DNA of 64,000 bases from Microbacterium hydrocarbonoxydans. GTDB lineage: Bacteria; Actinomycetota; Actinomycetes; Actinomycetales; Microbacteriaceae. Of this stretch, positions 25,743 to 35,524 are shown one piece after another (the first letter of the stretch is position 1; each line of letters begins with the position of its first letter). Where the stretch lies: positions 248,001 to 312,000 of the forward strand of contig NZ_LR882982.1 of NCBI RefSeq assembly GCF_904831005.1, in the 5' to 3' direction. The notes under the pieces were generated by a model. It did no database searches and was not told the origin of the DNA. It saw only the letters and a program-made list of their open reading frames with translations. The position numbers and the translations under genes were made by a program.

Positions 25743-27221
25743 GTGATCCCACATCCATCCCCTGCTTCCGCGCGCCTGCGCGCGCTCGGACGCACCGTCG
25801 GGGCGATGGCGCTCACGGCGCTGATCGCTGCCGGTGCCGTGCTCGGCGGAGCATCCGCCGCGACGGCCGCCGATGATTCCGAGACCTTCGTCGTGGGCAC
25901 CGACACGACGTTCGCTCCGTTCGAGTTCACCTCTCCCGAGGGCGACCTCGTCGGCATCGACATGGACCTTCTGCGCGCGATCGCCGAAGACCAGGGCTTC
26001 GAGGTCGAGATCCGCCAGCTCGGGTTCGACGCGGCGCTTCAGGCTCTGCAGTCGAATCAGGTGGATGCCGTCATGGCCGGCATGTCGATCACCGAGGATC
26101 GTCAGCAGACCTTCGACTTCAGCGATCCGTACTTCACCAGCGGCATCCAGCTGGGCGTCCTCGATGAGAGCGACATCGACTCGCTCGACGACCTCGACGG
26201 CAAGACGGTCGCAGTCAAGACCGGCACGCAGGGGCAGACCTTCGCCGAGGAGAACCAGGACGAGTTCGGCTTCCGCGTCACCCCCTACTCCGACACCACC
26301 GACATGGTGGACGCCGTCAAGGCCGGCCAGGCCGTGGGCTACTTCGAGGACTTCCCGGTGCTCGCCTACGGCATCCAGCAGGGATCCGGCTTCCGCCTCG
26401 TCGGCGACCCGGAGCTGGGCGGCGAGTACGGCTTCGCGGTCAACAAGGGGCAGAATCCCGAACTGATCGAGATGTTCAACGAGGGTCTCGCGAATCTCCA
26501 GGAGTCCGGCGAGTACGACGAGATCGTCGACGCCTACCTCGCCGGCGGCGAGGAGACCACGCAGGCCACGGACATCTTCTCGGTCGCTGTGAAGTACTGG
26601 CCGGCGCTGATGGAGGGCCTCTGGCTCACGATTCTCGCCACTCTCGTCGCCCTCGTCGCCGCGTTCATCCTCGGCGTCATCTTCGGCTTCGGACGTATCT
26701 CCAAGTTCGCGCCGTTCCGCTGGCTCGCGACCGCCTACGTGTTCATCTTCCGCGGCACGCCGATCCTCGTGCAGGCGTTCTTCGTGTTCTTCGCGATCCC
26801 CCAGCTGATCCCCGATCTGAAGTTCGATCCCTTCGTCGCGGGAGCCATCACGCTCTCGCTGAACACGGGTGCGTACATGACCGAGATCATCCGCGGCGGC
26901 ATCCAGGCCGTCGACCCCGGCCAGTCCGAGGCGTCGCGGTCGCTCGGACTCGGCCACTGGAAGACGATGCAGAAGGTCGTGCTGCCGCAGGCGTTCCGCA
27001 TCATGATCCCGTCGTTCGTCAACCAGGGCATCATCACCCTCAAGGACACCTCGCTCATCAGCGTCATCGGTCTCGCCGAGCTGACGTTCGTGTCGCGTCA
27101 GATCATCGCCTCGACGTATCTGTCGGCGCAGGTGCTGACGATCGTCGCCATCATCTACTTCGTCGTGATCACGCTTCTGACGCTGCTCGCGAACCGCCTG
27201 GAGAGGAAGTTCACCGCATGA
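25743..27221 (+). CDS. Amino acid ABC transporter, fused substrate-binding and permease protein
   Basis: A 492-residue fusion. After an N-terminal signal (about 1-40, ending ASAATAADD), residues about 45-275 form a polar amino acid binding domain ([20 protein letters not shown], then [20 protein letters not shown]). About 285-490 form a HisM/GlnP-type permease (the EAA loop lies near [20 protein letters not shown]). This layout is known from lactococcal GlnP, which takes up glutamine and glutamate. The GTG at 25743 follows GAGGAG. It overlaps the ATPase gene by 4 nt. Confidence 0.93.
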   Translation: MIPHPSPASARLRALGRTVGAMALTALIAAGAVLGGASAATAADDSETFVVGTDTTFAPFEFTSPEGDLVGIDMDLLRAIAEDQGFEVEIRQLGFDAALQALQSNQVDAVMAGMSITEDRQQTFDFSDPYFTSGIQLGVLDESDIDSLDDLDGKTVAVKTGTQGQTFAEENQDEFGFRVTPYSDTTDMVDAVKAGQAVGYFEDFPVLAYGIQQGSGFRLVGDPELGGEYGFAVNKGQNPELIEMFNEGLANLQESGEYDEIVDAYLAGGEETTQATDIFSVAVKYWPALMEGLWLTILATLVALVAAFILGVIFGFGRISKFAPFRWLATAYVFIFRGTPILVQAFFVFFAIPQLIPDLKFDPFVAGAITLSLNTGAYMTEIIRGGIQAVDPGQSEASRSLGLGHWKTMQKVVLPQAFRIMIPSFVNQGIITLKDTSLISVIGLAELTFVSRQIIASTYLSAQVLTIVAIIYFVVITLLTLLANRLERKFTA

Positions 27222-27946
27222 GCAAGATCGAGGTCAGAGACCTGCACAAGTCGTTCGGCGACAACCACGTGCTCAAGGGCATCGATCTGACCGTCGACGA
27301 CGGCGAGGTCGTCGCGGTCATCGGTCCGTCGGGTTCGGGCAAGTCGACCCTGCTGCGCTGTCTCAACAAGCTCGAGGAGCCCACGTCGGGCCACGTCATC
27401 GTCGACGGCGTCGACCTGACCGACAAGAGCGTCAAGCTCGACGAGGTGCGCCAGCGCATCGGCATGGTGTTCCAGCACTTCAATCTGTTCCCCCACATGA
27501 CGGTGCTCGAGAACATCACACTCGCCCCCGTCGAGCTCGGCAAGCTGTCGAAGGCCGAGGCGAAGCAGCGCGCACTGGCTCTGCTGGATCGCGTCGGTCT
27601 CGCCGAGAAGGCGGATGCCAAGCCCGCATCGCTCTCGGGAGGTCAGAAGCAGCGCGTGGCGATCGCTCGCGCGCTCGCGATGGACCCCGAGGTCATGCTG
27701 TTCGACGAAGCGACCAGCGCTCTCGACCCCGAGATGGTCGGCGAGGTCCTGCAGGTCATCCGCGACCTCGCGTCCGGCGGCATGACGATGGTCCTCGTGA
27801 CGCACGAGATGGGCTTCGCCCGCGAGGTCTCGGGTCGCACGGTGTTCATGGATGCCGGTGTCGTCGTCGAAGAGGCGCCGCCCGCCGAGCTGTTCGGCGC
27901 CCCGAAGAACGAGCGCCTGAAGGACTTCCTCTCGAAGGTTCTCTGA
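27218..27946 (+). CDS. glnQ: Amino acid ABC transporter ATP-binding protein
   Basis: A 242-residue ATPase that powers the preceding fused transporter. Walker A is GPSGSGKST (about 36-44), the signature is LSGGQKQR, and Walker B is [15 protein letters not shown], with the switch His in [11 protein letters not shown]. The family match is to polar amino acid ATPases (GlnQ/HisP). Start and upstream stop overlap (ATGA). A 19-bp tandem repeat and the convergent purD gene follow. Confidence 0.94.
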   Translation: MSKIEVRDLHKSFGDNHVLKGIDLTVDDGEVVAVIGPSGSGKSTLLRCLNKLEEPTSGHVIVDGVDLTDKSVKLDEVRQRIGMVFQHFNLFPHMTVLENITLAPVELGKLSKAEAKQRALALLDRVGLAEKADAKPASLSGGQKQRVAIARALAMDPEVMLFDEATSALDPEMVGEVLQVIRDLASGGMTMVLVTHEMGFAREVSGRTVFMDAGVVVEEAPPAELFGAPKNERLKDFLSKVL

Positions 27947-27979
27947 GCGGTCCCTCGGTCGGCGCGGAGCCTCGATCGG

Positions 27980-28017
27980 CCGGGCGCCGCCGGGGTTCCC
28001 GGGCGCCGCCGGGGTTC
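27980..28017. repeat. Tandem 19-bp duplication
   Basis: The sequence CCGGGCGCCGCCGGGGTTC occurs twice back to back (27980-27998 and 27999-28017) in the 108-nt gap between convergent glnQ and purD. Each unit holds a GC-rich self-complementary core (GGGCGCC), so it might contribute to termination. No other signal is seen in the gap. Confidence 0.7.
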
Positions 28018-28054
28018 TTCGAAAGCGTCCGGGGGCCGACTCGTCAGCGCCGGA

Positions 28055-29332
28055 CTACTCGGCGACGCGTGCGGCGATGTCGGTGCGGAAGTGCGAGCCC
28101 TCGAGCGACAGGAGTGCGATCGCCTCGTATGCGCGGTCGCGGGCGGTGCGGAAGTCGGATGCCACGGCGACGACGTTGAGCACGCGTCCGCCGGTGGCGA
28201 TCAGCGAGCCGCCGGGCGCATCGGGACTGGCGGTCGCGGCGTGCACGAGACGCACACCCTCGACGGCGGCGGCCGCGGCCAGACCCTCGATCGGGCGCCC
28301 GGTCCGAGGCGCCTCGGGGTACCCCTCGCTGGCGAGCACCACGGTGATCGCGACGTCGTCGCTGAACACGGGCTGGGGCTGATCCTCGAGCGTTCCGGAT
28401 GCCGCGGCGAACAGCAGCTCCGACAGCGGGGTCACGAGTCGCGGCAGCACGATCTGCGTCTCGGGATCGCCGAAGCGGGCATTGAACTCGATCACGCGCA
28501 CGCCCGCGGGCGTGAGGATGAGCCCTGCGTACAGGAGGCCGATGAACGGCGTGCCCTCTTCGTCGAGCTGTCGGATCACGGGCAGTGCGACGTCGCGCGT
28601 GACTTCGTCGACGAAGGCCTGCTCACTGCCGAACTGCTCCGTGAGCCAGGGGAGAGGCGAGTAGGCGCCCATGCCGCCGGTGTTGGGTCCCTCATCGCCG
28701 TCGAGTGCGCGCTTGAAGTCCTGCGCAGGGCTGAGGGCGCGCACCGTGTCGCCGTCGCTGAGGAAGAACAGAGAGACCTCGGGGCCTGAGAGGAACTCCT
28801 CGATCAGCACGGGACCAGCGGGCAGATACTGCTCGGCGTGGGCGAGCGCTTCGGCGCGGTCCGACGTGACGACGACGCCCTTGCCGGCCGCGAGTCCGTC
28901 GGCCTTCACCACGTGCGGGGCGCCCAGGTCGTCGAACGCGGCCTCGACCTCGGCGGTCGTGGTGGCACGCACCGCTCGCCCGGTCGGCACGCCCGCGGCA
29001 TCCATGATGCGCTTCGCGAACGACTTGGATCCCTCGAGCTGCGCCGCGGCCTTGCCGGGGCCGAACACCGGGATGCCGTGCGCGCGCAGCACGTCGGCTA
29101 CGCCGGCGACCAGCGGGGCCTCGGGCCCGACGACCACGAGGTCGATGGCGTGCTCGTTCGCGAACGACGTCACCGCGGCGCCGTCGAGCATGTCGAGGGT
29201 CACCGGGGTCGCGTCCTGCGCCATCCCGGCGTTGCCGGGGGCGACGAAGACCTCGTGCTCCGCCTGCTCGGCTCGCAGAGCGAGGATGATCGCGTGCTCA
29301 CGGGCACCGGAACCGAGGACGAGAATCTTCAC
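28055..29332 (-). CDS. purD: Phosphoribosylamine-glycine ligase
   Basis: GAR synthetase joins phosphoribosylamine and glycine with ATP, step 2 of purine synthesis. The 425-residue ATP-grasp protein begins KILVLGSGAREHAI and has the PurD signatures KADGLAAGKGVVV, EFLSGPEVSLF and EFNARFGDPETQ. The GTG at 29332 is preceded by TAGTCT (29344-29339) ending 6 nt upstream, so it is leaderless. It is monocistronic and separated from purM/purF by divergent genes. Confidence 0.96.
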   Translation of the reverse strand: MKILVLGSGAREHAIILALRAEQAEHEVFVAPGNAGMAQDATPVTLDMLDGAAVTSFANEHAIDLVVVGPEAPLVAGVADVLRAHGIPVFGPGKAAAQLEGSKSFAKRIMDAAGVPTGRAVRATTTAEVEAAFDDLGAPHVVKADGLAAGKGVVVTSDRAEALAHAEQYLPAGPVLIEEFLSGPEVSLFFLSDGDTVRALSPAQDFKRALDGDEGPNTGGMGAYSPLPWLTEQFGSEQAFVDEVTRDVALPVIRQLDEEGTPFIGLLYAGLILTPAGVRVIEFNARFGDPETQIVLPRLVTPLSELLFAAASGTLEDQPQPVFSDDVAITVVLASEGYPEAPRTGRPIEGLAAAAAVEGVRLVHAATASPDAPGGSLIATGGRVLNVVAVASDFRTARDRAYEAIALLSLEGSHFRTDIAARVAE

Positions 29333-29379
29333 CCGTCCAGACTACCGACGCACGCGTGCGGGTTTCGCGGGGTTGCGGC

Positions 29380-30060
29380 TCAGAGCTCGACAGGGCGCTC
29401 GACCGTCGAATCCCAGGGCAGCGTCCACCCGGCCGCGTCGAACAGCGCATCGAGCACCATCGCGGTGAAACCCCACACGATCGTGCCGTCGATGTCGAAC
29501 GCCGGGCCCTTCCACGATCGACCCATGCGGTGGATGGTCGACGTGTGCCGGTTCGCAGGTTCGAGCAGCTGCGCCACCGGCACGCGGAAGACGTCGACCG
29601 TCTCGGCATGATCGACGGCTGCGACGCGAGACGGCGACCGCCACCAGCCCAGCACGGGGGTGACGACGTGGTTGCTCGCGGCGAGGGGAAGCTCGGGCAG
29701 GGTGGCGAGGATCTCGACGCCGGCCGGGTCGAGACCGGTCTCCTCCTCGGCCTCGCGCAGCGCTGTCGCGACCGCATCGGCGTCGGCCGTCTCGGCTCGG
29801 CCGCCGGGGAACGACACCTGGCCGGGGTGCGACGACAGCGTGGCCGCGCGGCGCTGCAGCAGCACGTCGAGGTCGGCGGCCATGGTCGCGGAGTCGGTCT
29901 GCGCCGGGATGCTGTCGAGCCGCCCGAACAGCACGAGCACGGATGCCGGGTGCGCACTGCCGACGACCGGCGGGAACGGTCGGGCCCAGCCCTCGCTGCG
30001 TGTGGCCGCGGCGATCAGCTCGGCGCGCGCGCCGTGCAGGGTGTCGGGGTTCTGGCTCAT
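29380..30060 (-). CDS. Nudix hydrolase, CoA pyrophosphatase-like
   Basis: A 226-residue Nudix enzyme. The Nudix box is near residues 85-107 (GGRAETADADAV, then ALREAEEETGL), preceded by SSHPGQVSFPGG, a pattern typical of NudL-type coenzyme A diphosphatases. It would hydrolyse a nucleoside diphosphate linked to another group, CoA being the best guess. The ATG at 30060 has a -10-like TAGGCT 7 nt upstream, so it is leaderless. It shares a 54-nt gap with the divergent SCP-like gene. Confidence 0.9.
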   Translation of the reverse strand: MSQNPDTLHGARAELIAAATRSEGWARPFPPVVGSAHPASVLVLFGRLDSIPAQTDSATMAADLDVLLQRRAATLSSHPGQVSFPGGRAETADADAVATALREAEEETGLDPAGVEILATLPELPLAASNHVVTPVLGWWRSPSRVAAVDHAETVDVFRVPVAQLLEPANRHTSTIHRMGRSWKGPAFDIDGTIVWGFTAMVLDALFDAAGWTLPWDSTVERPVEL

Positions 30061-30114
30061 CGTCACGAGCCTATGCCCGCGGTGCCCCCTCGGGTCCGGC
30101 GTAACCTGGGCTGC

Positions 30115-30486
30115 ATGGCATCCCGCAAGATCGACATCGTCGACGGTCGCGCCGCTCTCGACGCGGTGCGTGCCGCCGAGCTCGCCGGAGAGAAGCCGCA
30201 GCGCACCGCGCTCGCGACCACGGTGCGCTATCTTCTGCAGCTGCTCGACGAGAAGGCGCCGGGCAACAGCGTCGAGGTGCGCGTACCGCCCTTCGGCGCG
30301 GTGCAGGTGATCCAGGGGCCGCGCCATACGCGCGGCACTCCTCCCAACGTCGTGGAGATGGACGCCGCCACCTGGATCGCCGTCGCGACGGGTGCCGAGC
30401 ACTGGGCCGATGCCGCGGCGTCCGGTCGGGTGCAGGCCTCGGGCACGCGGGCCGATCTCGCAGACGTCCTGCCGCTGCGTCCCTGA
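30115..30486 (+). CDS. Sterol carrier family (SCP-like) protein
   Basis: A 123-residue cytosolic protein of the actinobacterial sterol carrier family, recognisable by RTALATTVRYLLQLLDEKAP, VRVPPFGAVQVIQGPRHTRG and a C-terminal region WADAAASGRVQASGTRADL that resembles the SCP2-like fold of MDMPI-type proteins. The ligand and role are unknown. The start is leaderless: TAACCT (30102-30107) ends 7 nt before the ATG. It is often found close to purine genes in this group, which may only reflect conserved order. Confidence 0.75.
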   Translation: MASRKIDIVDGRAALDAVRAAELAGEKPQRTALATTVRYLLQLLDEKAPGNSVEVRVPPFGAVQVIQGPRHTRGTPPNVVEMDAATWIAVATGAEHWADAAASGRVQASGTRADLADVLPLRP

Positions 30487-30545
30487 TCGGGATCTCCGTC
30501 GCAGATCCGCATCCGGCACACATGCATCGGTGGGACAATGGATGC

Positions 30546-30860
30546 ATGTCCTCCCACGATTCCTCCGAGACGGTCGAGGCGACCGTACGACGCGTACCGC
30601 GATTCGGCGTGTTCATGGGCATCGGCGTCGTCCTCGGCATCATCGCCGCGGGCATCCTCACGATGATCGGCAGCTACGAGCCGTCAGAGGCGGTCAACGT
30701 CGTCTACCCTCCGGGCCAGGTGTTCGGATTCCTGCTGCTGTGGACGGTGCCGATCGGTGTCGCACTCGCCAGCATCGTGGCGCTGATCCTCGAGCGCACC
30801 GCCCGTCGTCACGATCACGTCGTGCGCGTCGAGCACGAGACCATCATCGCGAACGACTGA
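30546..30860 (+). CDS. Small two-helix membrane protein
   Basis: A 104-residue protein of unknown function with two predicted membrane helices (about 20-42 and 58-82). A cytosolic N-terminus is rich in Ser/Glu, and a charged C-terminal tail ends in His/Glu-rich sequence. No catalytic motif is visible. The start at 30546 lies 6 nt after GACAAT, again suggesting a leaderless mRNA; an ATG 24 nt further upstream would lie within the promoter. It follows the SCP-like gene by 59 nt and is convergent with the next gene. Confidence 0.7.
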   Translation: MSSHDSSETVEATVRRVPRFGVFMGIGVVLGIIAAGILTMIGSYEPSEAVNVVYPPGQVFGFLLLWTVPIGVALASIVALILERTARRHDHVVRVEHETIIAND

Positions 30861-30891
30861 CGCCGACGACCGACCGTGTTCAGAGTCGCCG

Positions 30892-31524
30892 TCATGCCAG
30901 CTCGGCGATGATCGGCCTGATCGCCGCGTCGAACGAGACGACATCGCGTCGAAGCCCGTCGGTCACAGCCACCGTCAGTGCACCGATCCACCAGATGCCG
31001 CGCTGCGAGAACGGCAGAACCTGCACGTTCAGCTCGAAAGAGTGCGCGCGGCGTCCGACGTCGCGCTCGAACTCCGCGATCGCACTCGCATACGCGCGGT
31101 AGGCCTCGCCGCCGATGGTGCCGCTGCCCGAGCGGGTCGCGATCGAACTGCGGATCGACGACACGTACCGGTCGTGCGCGACGCGGGCGAAATGCAGTGC
31201 CGATGCCGCGTGGGGCCCGATCGCCTCTGTCAGCTGCTCGGCCCCGGTCGCCGGCAGCGCCACCAGCGTGTCGAAACCGTCGATCAGCTCGAGAGGCACG
31301 CCGGAGGGGTGTGCACGTGGCTCGATCGTCATGTCCCAGTAGTCGCGCCACTGCTTCTCGAGCTCGGGCGTGACATCGACGGCGTCCGGTGCCCTGACGG
31401 GCAGATCCCGCAGGCTCGGCAGGTCGTCGGGGGCGCGGATGCCGAGAGATTGCCGCAGTGCGAGCGCCACGAGCACCGGGACGCTCGCGTCTTCGCGTAT
31501 CAACCACTGCGGCTTGTCGGCCAT
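30892..31524 (-). CDS. Conserved hypothetical protein beside purM
   Basis: A 210-residue soluble protein that I do not recognise. It has no signal peptide or membrane helix. The central part (LEKQWRDYWDMTIEPRAHPS, then GFDTLVALPATGAEQLTEAI) and the C-terminal FELNVQVLPFSQRGIWWIG look like a compact alpha/beta protein. The start at 31524 lies 6 nt after TACGAT (31536-31531) and is divergent from purM across 62 nt, so both may share regulation. Codon use matches its neighbours, which supports a real gene. Confidence 0.7.
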   Translation of the reverse strand: MADKPQWLIREDASVPVLVALALRQSLGIRAPDDLPSLRDLPVRAPDAVDVTPELEKQWRDYWDMTIEPRAHPSGVPLELIDGFDTLVALPATGAEQLTEAIGPHAASALHFARVAHDRYVSSIRSSIATRSGSGTIGGEAYRAYASAIAEFERDVGRRAHSFELNVQVLPFSQRGIWWIGALTVAVTDGLRRDVVSFDAAIRPIIAELA

Positions 31525-31586
31525 GGCCCCATCGTAGGAGATGCGGGGAGGGGAGAGGAGGCCTCGGCGGGCGGTAGGCTGGAGAG

Positions 31587-32702
31587 GTGGCTGCCTCCCC
31601 CACCAATCCCTATTCCGAAGCCGGCGTCGATACCGCTGCAGGCGATCTCGCCGTCGAGCTGATGAAGTCCTCCGTGCGCGCGACGCACGGTCCTGAAGTG
31701 CTGGGCGGTGTCGGCGGGTTCGCCGGGCTGTTCGATGCGAGTGCACTGCGCGACTTCCGTCGCCCGCTGCTCGCGACCAGCACCGACGGCGTCGGCACGA
31801 AGGTCGCCATCGCGCAGGCCATCGACAAGCACGACACGATCGGTCAGGACCTCGTCGGCATGGTCGTCGACGACATCGTGGTGGTCGGCGCGAAGCCGCT
31901 CTTCATGACCGACTACATCGCGTGCGGCAAGGTCTTCCCCCAGCGCATCGCCGACATCGTGCGTGGTATCGCCGAAGCCTGCTCCGCCACCGGCACCGCG
32001 CTGGTCGGCGGCGAGACGGCCGAGCACCCGGGTCTGCTCGGTCCGCGCGACTACGACGTGGCGGGAGCTGCGACCGGGGTCGTCGAGGCCGACGGCATCC
32101 TCGGTGCCGACCGCGTGCAGGACGGCGACGTCGTGCTCGGGATCGAATCGAGCGGTCTGCACTCCAACGGCTACTCGCTCGTGCGTCACATCGTGACGAA
32201 CGCCGGCATCGCCTACGCCGACAACGCCGCCGACTTCGGCACGACCTGGGGCGAGGCGCTCCTCGAGCCGACGCGCCTGTACACGCTTCCGCTGCTGCGT
32301 CTGATCGAGCAGCTCGGCGGCGGCGTCCACTCGCTCAGCCATGTCACCGGCGGCGGTATCGCCGCGAACCTCGCACGCGTGCTTCCGCAGGGGACCTGGG
32401 CAGAGGTCGATCGCAGCACCTGGTCGCCGAGTCCGGTCTTCCGCGTGCTCAGCGACATCGCGGGATCCACGCTCGAATCCGCCGAGGGCACCTGGAACCT
32501 CGGCATCGGATTCCTCGCGGTCGTCGCGGCTGACAAGAAGGATGCCGCGATCGCGGCGCTCGCCGCCGAGGGGATGCCCGCATGGCAGGTCGCGACGGTG
32601 GGCTTCGGTGCACGTCCGGCCGGAGAGTTCGAACAGGGCGCCAAGGGCGTCGATGGTGGAGCAGTGCGCCTGGTCGGCGCCTACGCGGACGGAGCGAAGT
32701 AA
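31587..32702 (+). CDS. purM: Phosphoribosylformylglycinamidine cyclo-ligase
   Basis: AIR synthetase closes the imidazole ring, step 5 of purine synthesis. The 371-residue protein has the PurM motifs LLATSTDGVGTK (about 63-74), DLVGMVVDDIVVVGAKPLF, GGETAEHPG and GLHSNGYSLVR. The GTG at 31587 lies 6 nt after TAGGCT (31575-31580), giving a leaderless mRNA. purF follows 6 nt after its stop, so the two form an operon. Confidence 0.96.
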   Translation: MAASPTNPYSEAGVDTAAGDLAVELMKSSVRATHGPEVLGGVGGFAGLFDASALRDFRRPLLATSTDGVGTKVAIAQAIDKHDTIGQDLVGMVVDDIVVVGAKPLFMTDYIACGKVFPQRIADIVRGIAEACSATGTALVGGETAEHPGLLGPRDYDVAGAATGVVEADGILGADRVQDGDVVLGIESSGLHSNGYSLVRHIVTNAGIAYADNAADFGTTWGEALLEPTRLYTLPLLRLIEQLGGGVHSLSHVTGGGIAANLARVLPQGTWAEVDRSTWSPSPVFRVLSDIAGSTLESAEGTWNLGIGFLAVVAADKKDAAIAALAAEGMPAWQVATVGFGARPAGEFEQGAKGVDGGAVRLVGAYADGAK

Positions 32703-32708
32703 GAGCCC

Positions 32709-34181
32709 ATGTGCGGCATCGTCGGAATGGTGGGCTCTGCCCCGGTCAATCAGGACATCTACGACGCACTCCTGCTGCTGCAGCACCGCGGCCAGGATGC
32801 GACGGGCATCGCCACCGCCGAGGCGAACGGTGTGATGCACAACGCCAAGGCGCAGGGCATGGTGCGCGAGGCGTTCCGCACGCGTGACATGCGGGGCCTG
32901 CTCGGCAACGTCGGGCTCGGTCACGTGCGATACGCGACGAAGGGCACGGCCTCGAACGAAGAGGAGATGCAGCCGTTCTACGTGAACGCGCCGTACGGCA
33001 TCATCCTCATCCACAACGGCAACCTGACCAACACGCGCGAGCTCACGGCCGACATGGCCAAGCGCGATCGCCGTCACCTGAACTCCTCGAGCGACACCGA
33101 GCTGCTGCTCAATGTGCTCGCCGGTGAGCTGCAGAACACCACGTCGACGGTCGACCTCGATGCCGATCGCGTCTTCGAAGCCGTCGCGCGCACGCATGAG
33201 CGCATCGAGGGCGCCTACGCCGTGATCGCCGTGATCGCCGGATACGGTCTGCTCGCGTTCCGCGACCCGTTCGGCATCCGCCCGCTCATCCTCGGACGCC
33301 GGCCATCGACCGTCGCCGGTTCCGAAGGCCGCGACGAGTGGGTCGTGGCGAGCGAGTCGCTGGTGCTCGAGAACGCCGACTACGAGGTCGTGCGCGAGGT
33401 CGAGCCGGGCGAGGCGATCTTCATCACGAACGAGGGCGAGCTGCACAGTCGGCAATGCGCCACCGAGGCCGTGCTCGCGCCGTGCGCATTCGAGTACGTG
33501 TATCTCGCGCGTCCCGACTCTGTCATGAACGGCGTCTCGGTCTACGAGTCGCGCCTGCGCATGGGCGACAAGCTGGCCGACACCATCGCCAAGCATGTGC
33601 CCATGGACAAGATCGACGTCGTCATGCCGATCCCCGACTCCGCGCGTCCTGCTGCCATGGAGGTCGCGCGCAAGCTCGGCATCGAATACCGCGAGGGCTT
33701 CTACAAGAACCGCTACGTCGGCCGCACCTTCATCATGCCCGGCCAGGCCGTGCGCAAGAAGAGCGTGCGTCAGAAGCTGAACGCCATGTCGACCGAGTTC
33801 CAGGGCAAGAACGTGCTCCTGATCGACGACTCGATCGTGCGCGGCACGACCTCGAAGCAGATCATCCAGATGGCCCGTGACGCAGGTGCCACGTCGGTGA
33901 CGTTCGCCTCTGCGGCGCCCCCCGTGCGGCATCCGCACGTCTACGGCATCAACATGCCCTCGCGGCACGAGCTGATCGCGCACGGCCGCACGATTCCCGA
34001 GATCGCTCAGGAGCTGGGCTGCGACCACCTGGTCTATCAAGAGGTGGATGACCTGAAGGCCGCGATCACCGAGGGCTCCGTGCTCAGTGATCTCGACATG
34101 AGCTGCTTCGACGGTCGGTACGTCACCGGAACCGTCTCCGACGAGTACCTCGCGTGGGTGGAGGGGTCGCAGACATCGTGA
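32709..34181 (+). CDS. purF: Amidophosphoribosyltransferase
   Basis: Commits PRPP to purine synthesis by transferring glutamine ammonia to give phosphoribosylamine. The 490-residue enzyme begins MCGIVGMVG, so Cys2 becomes the N-terminal nucleophile after Met removal without a propeptide. The PRPP loop VLLIDDSIVRGTTS lies near 370, and the phosphoribosyltransferase half ends with the MPSRHELIAHG segment. It follows purM and overlaps the MFS gene start by 4 nt. Confidence 0.97.
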   Translation: MCGIVGMVGSAPVNQDIYDALLLLQHRGQDATGIATAEANGVMHNAKAQGMVREAFRTRDMRGLLGNVGLGHVRYATKGTASNEEEMQPFYVNAPYGIILIHNGNLTNTRELTADMAKRDRRHLNSSSDTELLLNVLAGELQNTTSTVDLDADRVFEAVARTHERIEGAYAVIAVIAGYGLLAFRDPFGIRPLILGRRPSTVAGSEGRDEWVVASESLVLENADYEVVREVEPGEAIFITNEGELHSRQCATEAVLAPCAFEYVYLARPDSVMNGVSVYESRLRMGDKLADTIAKHVPMDKIDVVMPIPDSARPAAMEVARKLGIEYREGFYKNRYVGRTFIMPGQAVRKKSVRQKLNAMSTEFQGKNVLLIDDSIVRGTTSKQIIQMARDAGATSVTFASAAPPVRHPHVYGINMPSRHELIAHGRTIPEIAQELGCDHLVYQEVDDLKAAITEGSVLSDLDMSCFDGRYVTGTVSDEYLAWVEGSQTS

Positions 34182-35479
34182 CCTCGAGTGCGCAACCGCT
34201 CTGGCGGGGGCGTGCTCTCGCCCTGATCGGGATCGTGCTGGTCGCCTTCTCGCTGCGATCTGCGGTGGCATCGCTGTCTCCGGTGATCGATCATGTCGCC
34301 GAGGACTTCCCCGTGTCGTCGGTCGTGGTCGGCCTGATCGGCGCGGCGCCGCCGGTGTGCTTCGCGGTGTTCGGCCTGCTCACGCCGCTGTTCGAGCGGC
34401 GGTTCGGGCTCGAGCGCGTCGCGGTGGTGGCGATCGGCCTGATCGCGGCGGGCCTGCTGCTGCGCAGCCTCGCCGGCGACTCGACCGCGCTGCTCGCCGC
34501 GACCGCGGTGGTCTTCGCGGGCGTCGGATCGGGCAACGTGCTGCTGCCGCCGCTGGTCAAGAAGTACTTCCCCGATCGCCTCGGGCTGATGATGACCGTC
34601 TACTCGACCACCATGGCGGTGTCGACGTTCGTGCCGCCGCTGGTCGCGGTGCCCATCGCCGACTCTGCGGGGTGGCGGGTCTCGCTGGGACTGTGGGGGG
34701 TCTTCGCCGCGATCGCCCTGGTGCCGTGGGTCGCGATGCTGCTGACCAGCAGAGCGGATGCCTCCGCCGCCTCGGCGCGCGTCGAGTCGCCCGCCTCGCG
34801 CGAGGACGAACACCACGACGCCGCGTCCGTCGCGACCGGGCCGATCTCGACGAGTCGCCCGAGTCCCCGCGTGTTCGGGCGCCTCTGGCGCCTCCCGCTG
34901 GCCTGGTCGATCGCTCTCGTGTTCGGCGCGTCGTCGACCGTGGCGTATGTGTCGTTCTCCTGGCTCCCCACCATCATGATCGACGTGGGCGGGGTCTCCC
35001 CGGCGAACGCCGGTCTGCTGCTGTCTCTGTTCGGTCTGATGGGGCTGCCGTGCTCACTGCTCGTGCCGATCCTGATCGTGCGATTCCAGGCGACCCGTCC
35101 GGTGTTCTTCATCGCGATCGCCTGCGGTCTGACCGGTCTCGCCGGATTCCTCTTCCTGCCGACCGTGGCGATGCCCCTGTGGGTGGTGCTGTTCGGACTC
35201 TCGCCGGCGCTGTTCCCGCTCGCGCTGGTGCTCCTCAGCATCCGCGCCCGCACTCCCGAGAGCGCCGTCGCTCTGAGCGGATTCGTGCAGAGCGTCGGCT
35301 ATGCGGTCGCCGCGGCCTTCCCCCTGCTGATCGGGCTGATCCACGACCTCACGGACAGCTGGCAGATCCCCCTGTGGGTGCTCGTCGGCGTGCTGGTCGC
35401 TGTGATCCCCGCAGGGTGGGTAGCCGGGCGCCGACGCACGATCGAAGAGGACTGGGAGCGCCGGCACGGTCGCTGGTGA
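34178..35479 (+). CDS. MFS transporter, CynX/NimT-like
   Basis: A 433-residue transporter with 12 predicted helices and a hydrophilic central loop (about 190-232, rich in Ser, Ala, Arg and His). The early motif LIGIVLVAFSLRSAVASLSP resembles the CynX/NimT subfamily, which includes cyanate and 2-nitroimidazole carriers. The GTG at 34178 overlaps the purF stop (GTGA), with GGAGGGG 11 nt upstream; an earlier GTG at 34154 is less likely. Its place after purF suggests co-transcription, but the substrate is unknown. Confidence 0.85.
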   Translation: MTSSAQPLWRGRALALIGIVLVAFSLRSAVASLSPVIDHVAEDFPVSSVVVGLIGAAPPVCFAVFGLLTPLFERRFGLERVAVVAIGLIAAGLLLRSLAGDSTALLAATAVVFAGVGSGNVLLPPLVKKYFPDRLGLMMTVYSTTMAVSTFVPPLVAVPIADSAGWRVSLGLWGVFAAIALVPWVAMLLTSRADASAASARVESPASREDEHHDAASVATGPISTSRPSPRVFGRLWRLPLAWSIALVFGASSTVAYVSFSWLPTIMIDVGGVSPANAGLLLSLFGLMGLPCSLLVPILIVRFQATRPVFFIAIACGLTGLAGFLFLPTVAMPLWVVLFGLSPALFPLALVLLSIRARTPESAVALSGFVQSVGYAVAAAFPLLIGLIHDLTDSWQIPLWVLVGVLVAVIPAGWVAGRRRTIEEDWERRHGRW

Positions 35480-35524
35480 TCTGAGTCCGCCGGTCTGAGA
35501 CCTGAGACGCACGCGCCCGCGGCG

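Noticed and set aside
31500..34271. A 923-codon open frame antisense to purM and purF
   Set aside because: It is a codon-bias shadow of two certain genes. The translation is low-complexity His/Arg/Asp-rich with no family resemblance.
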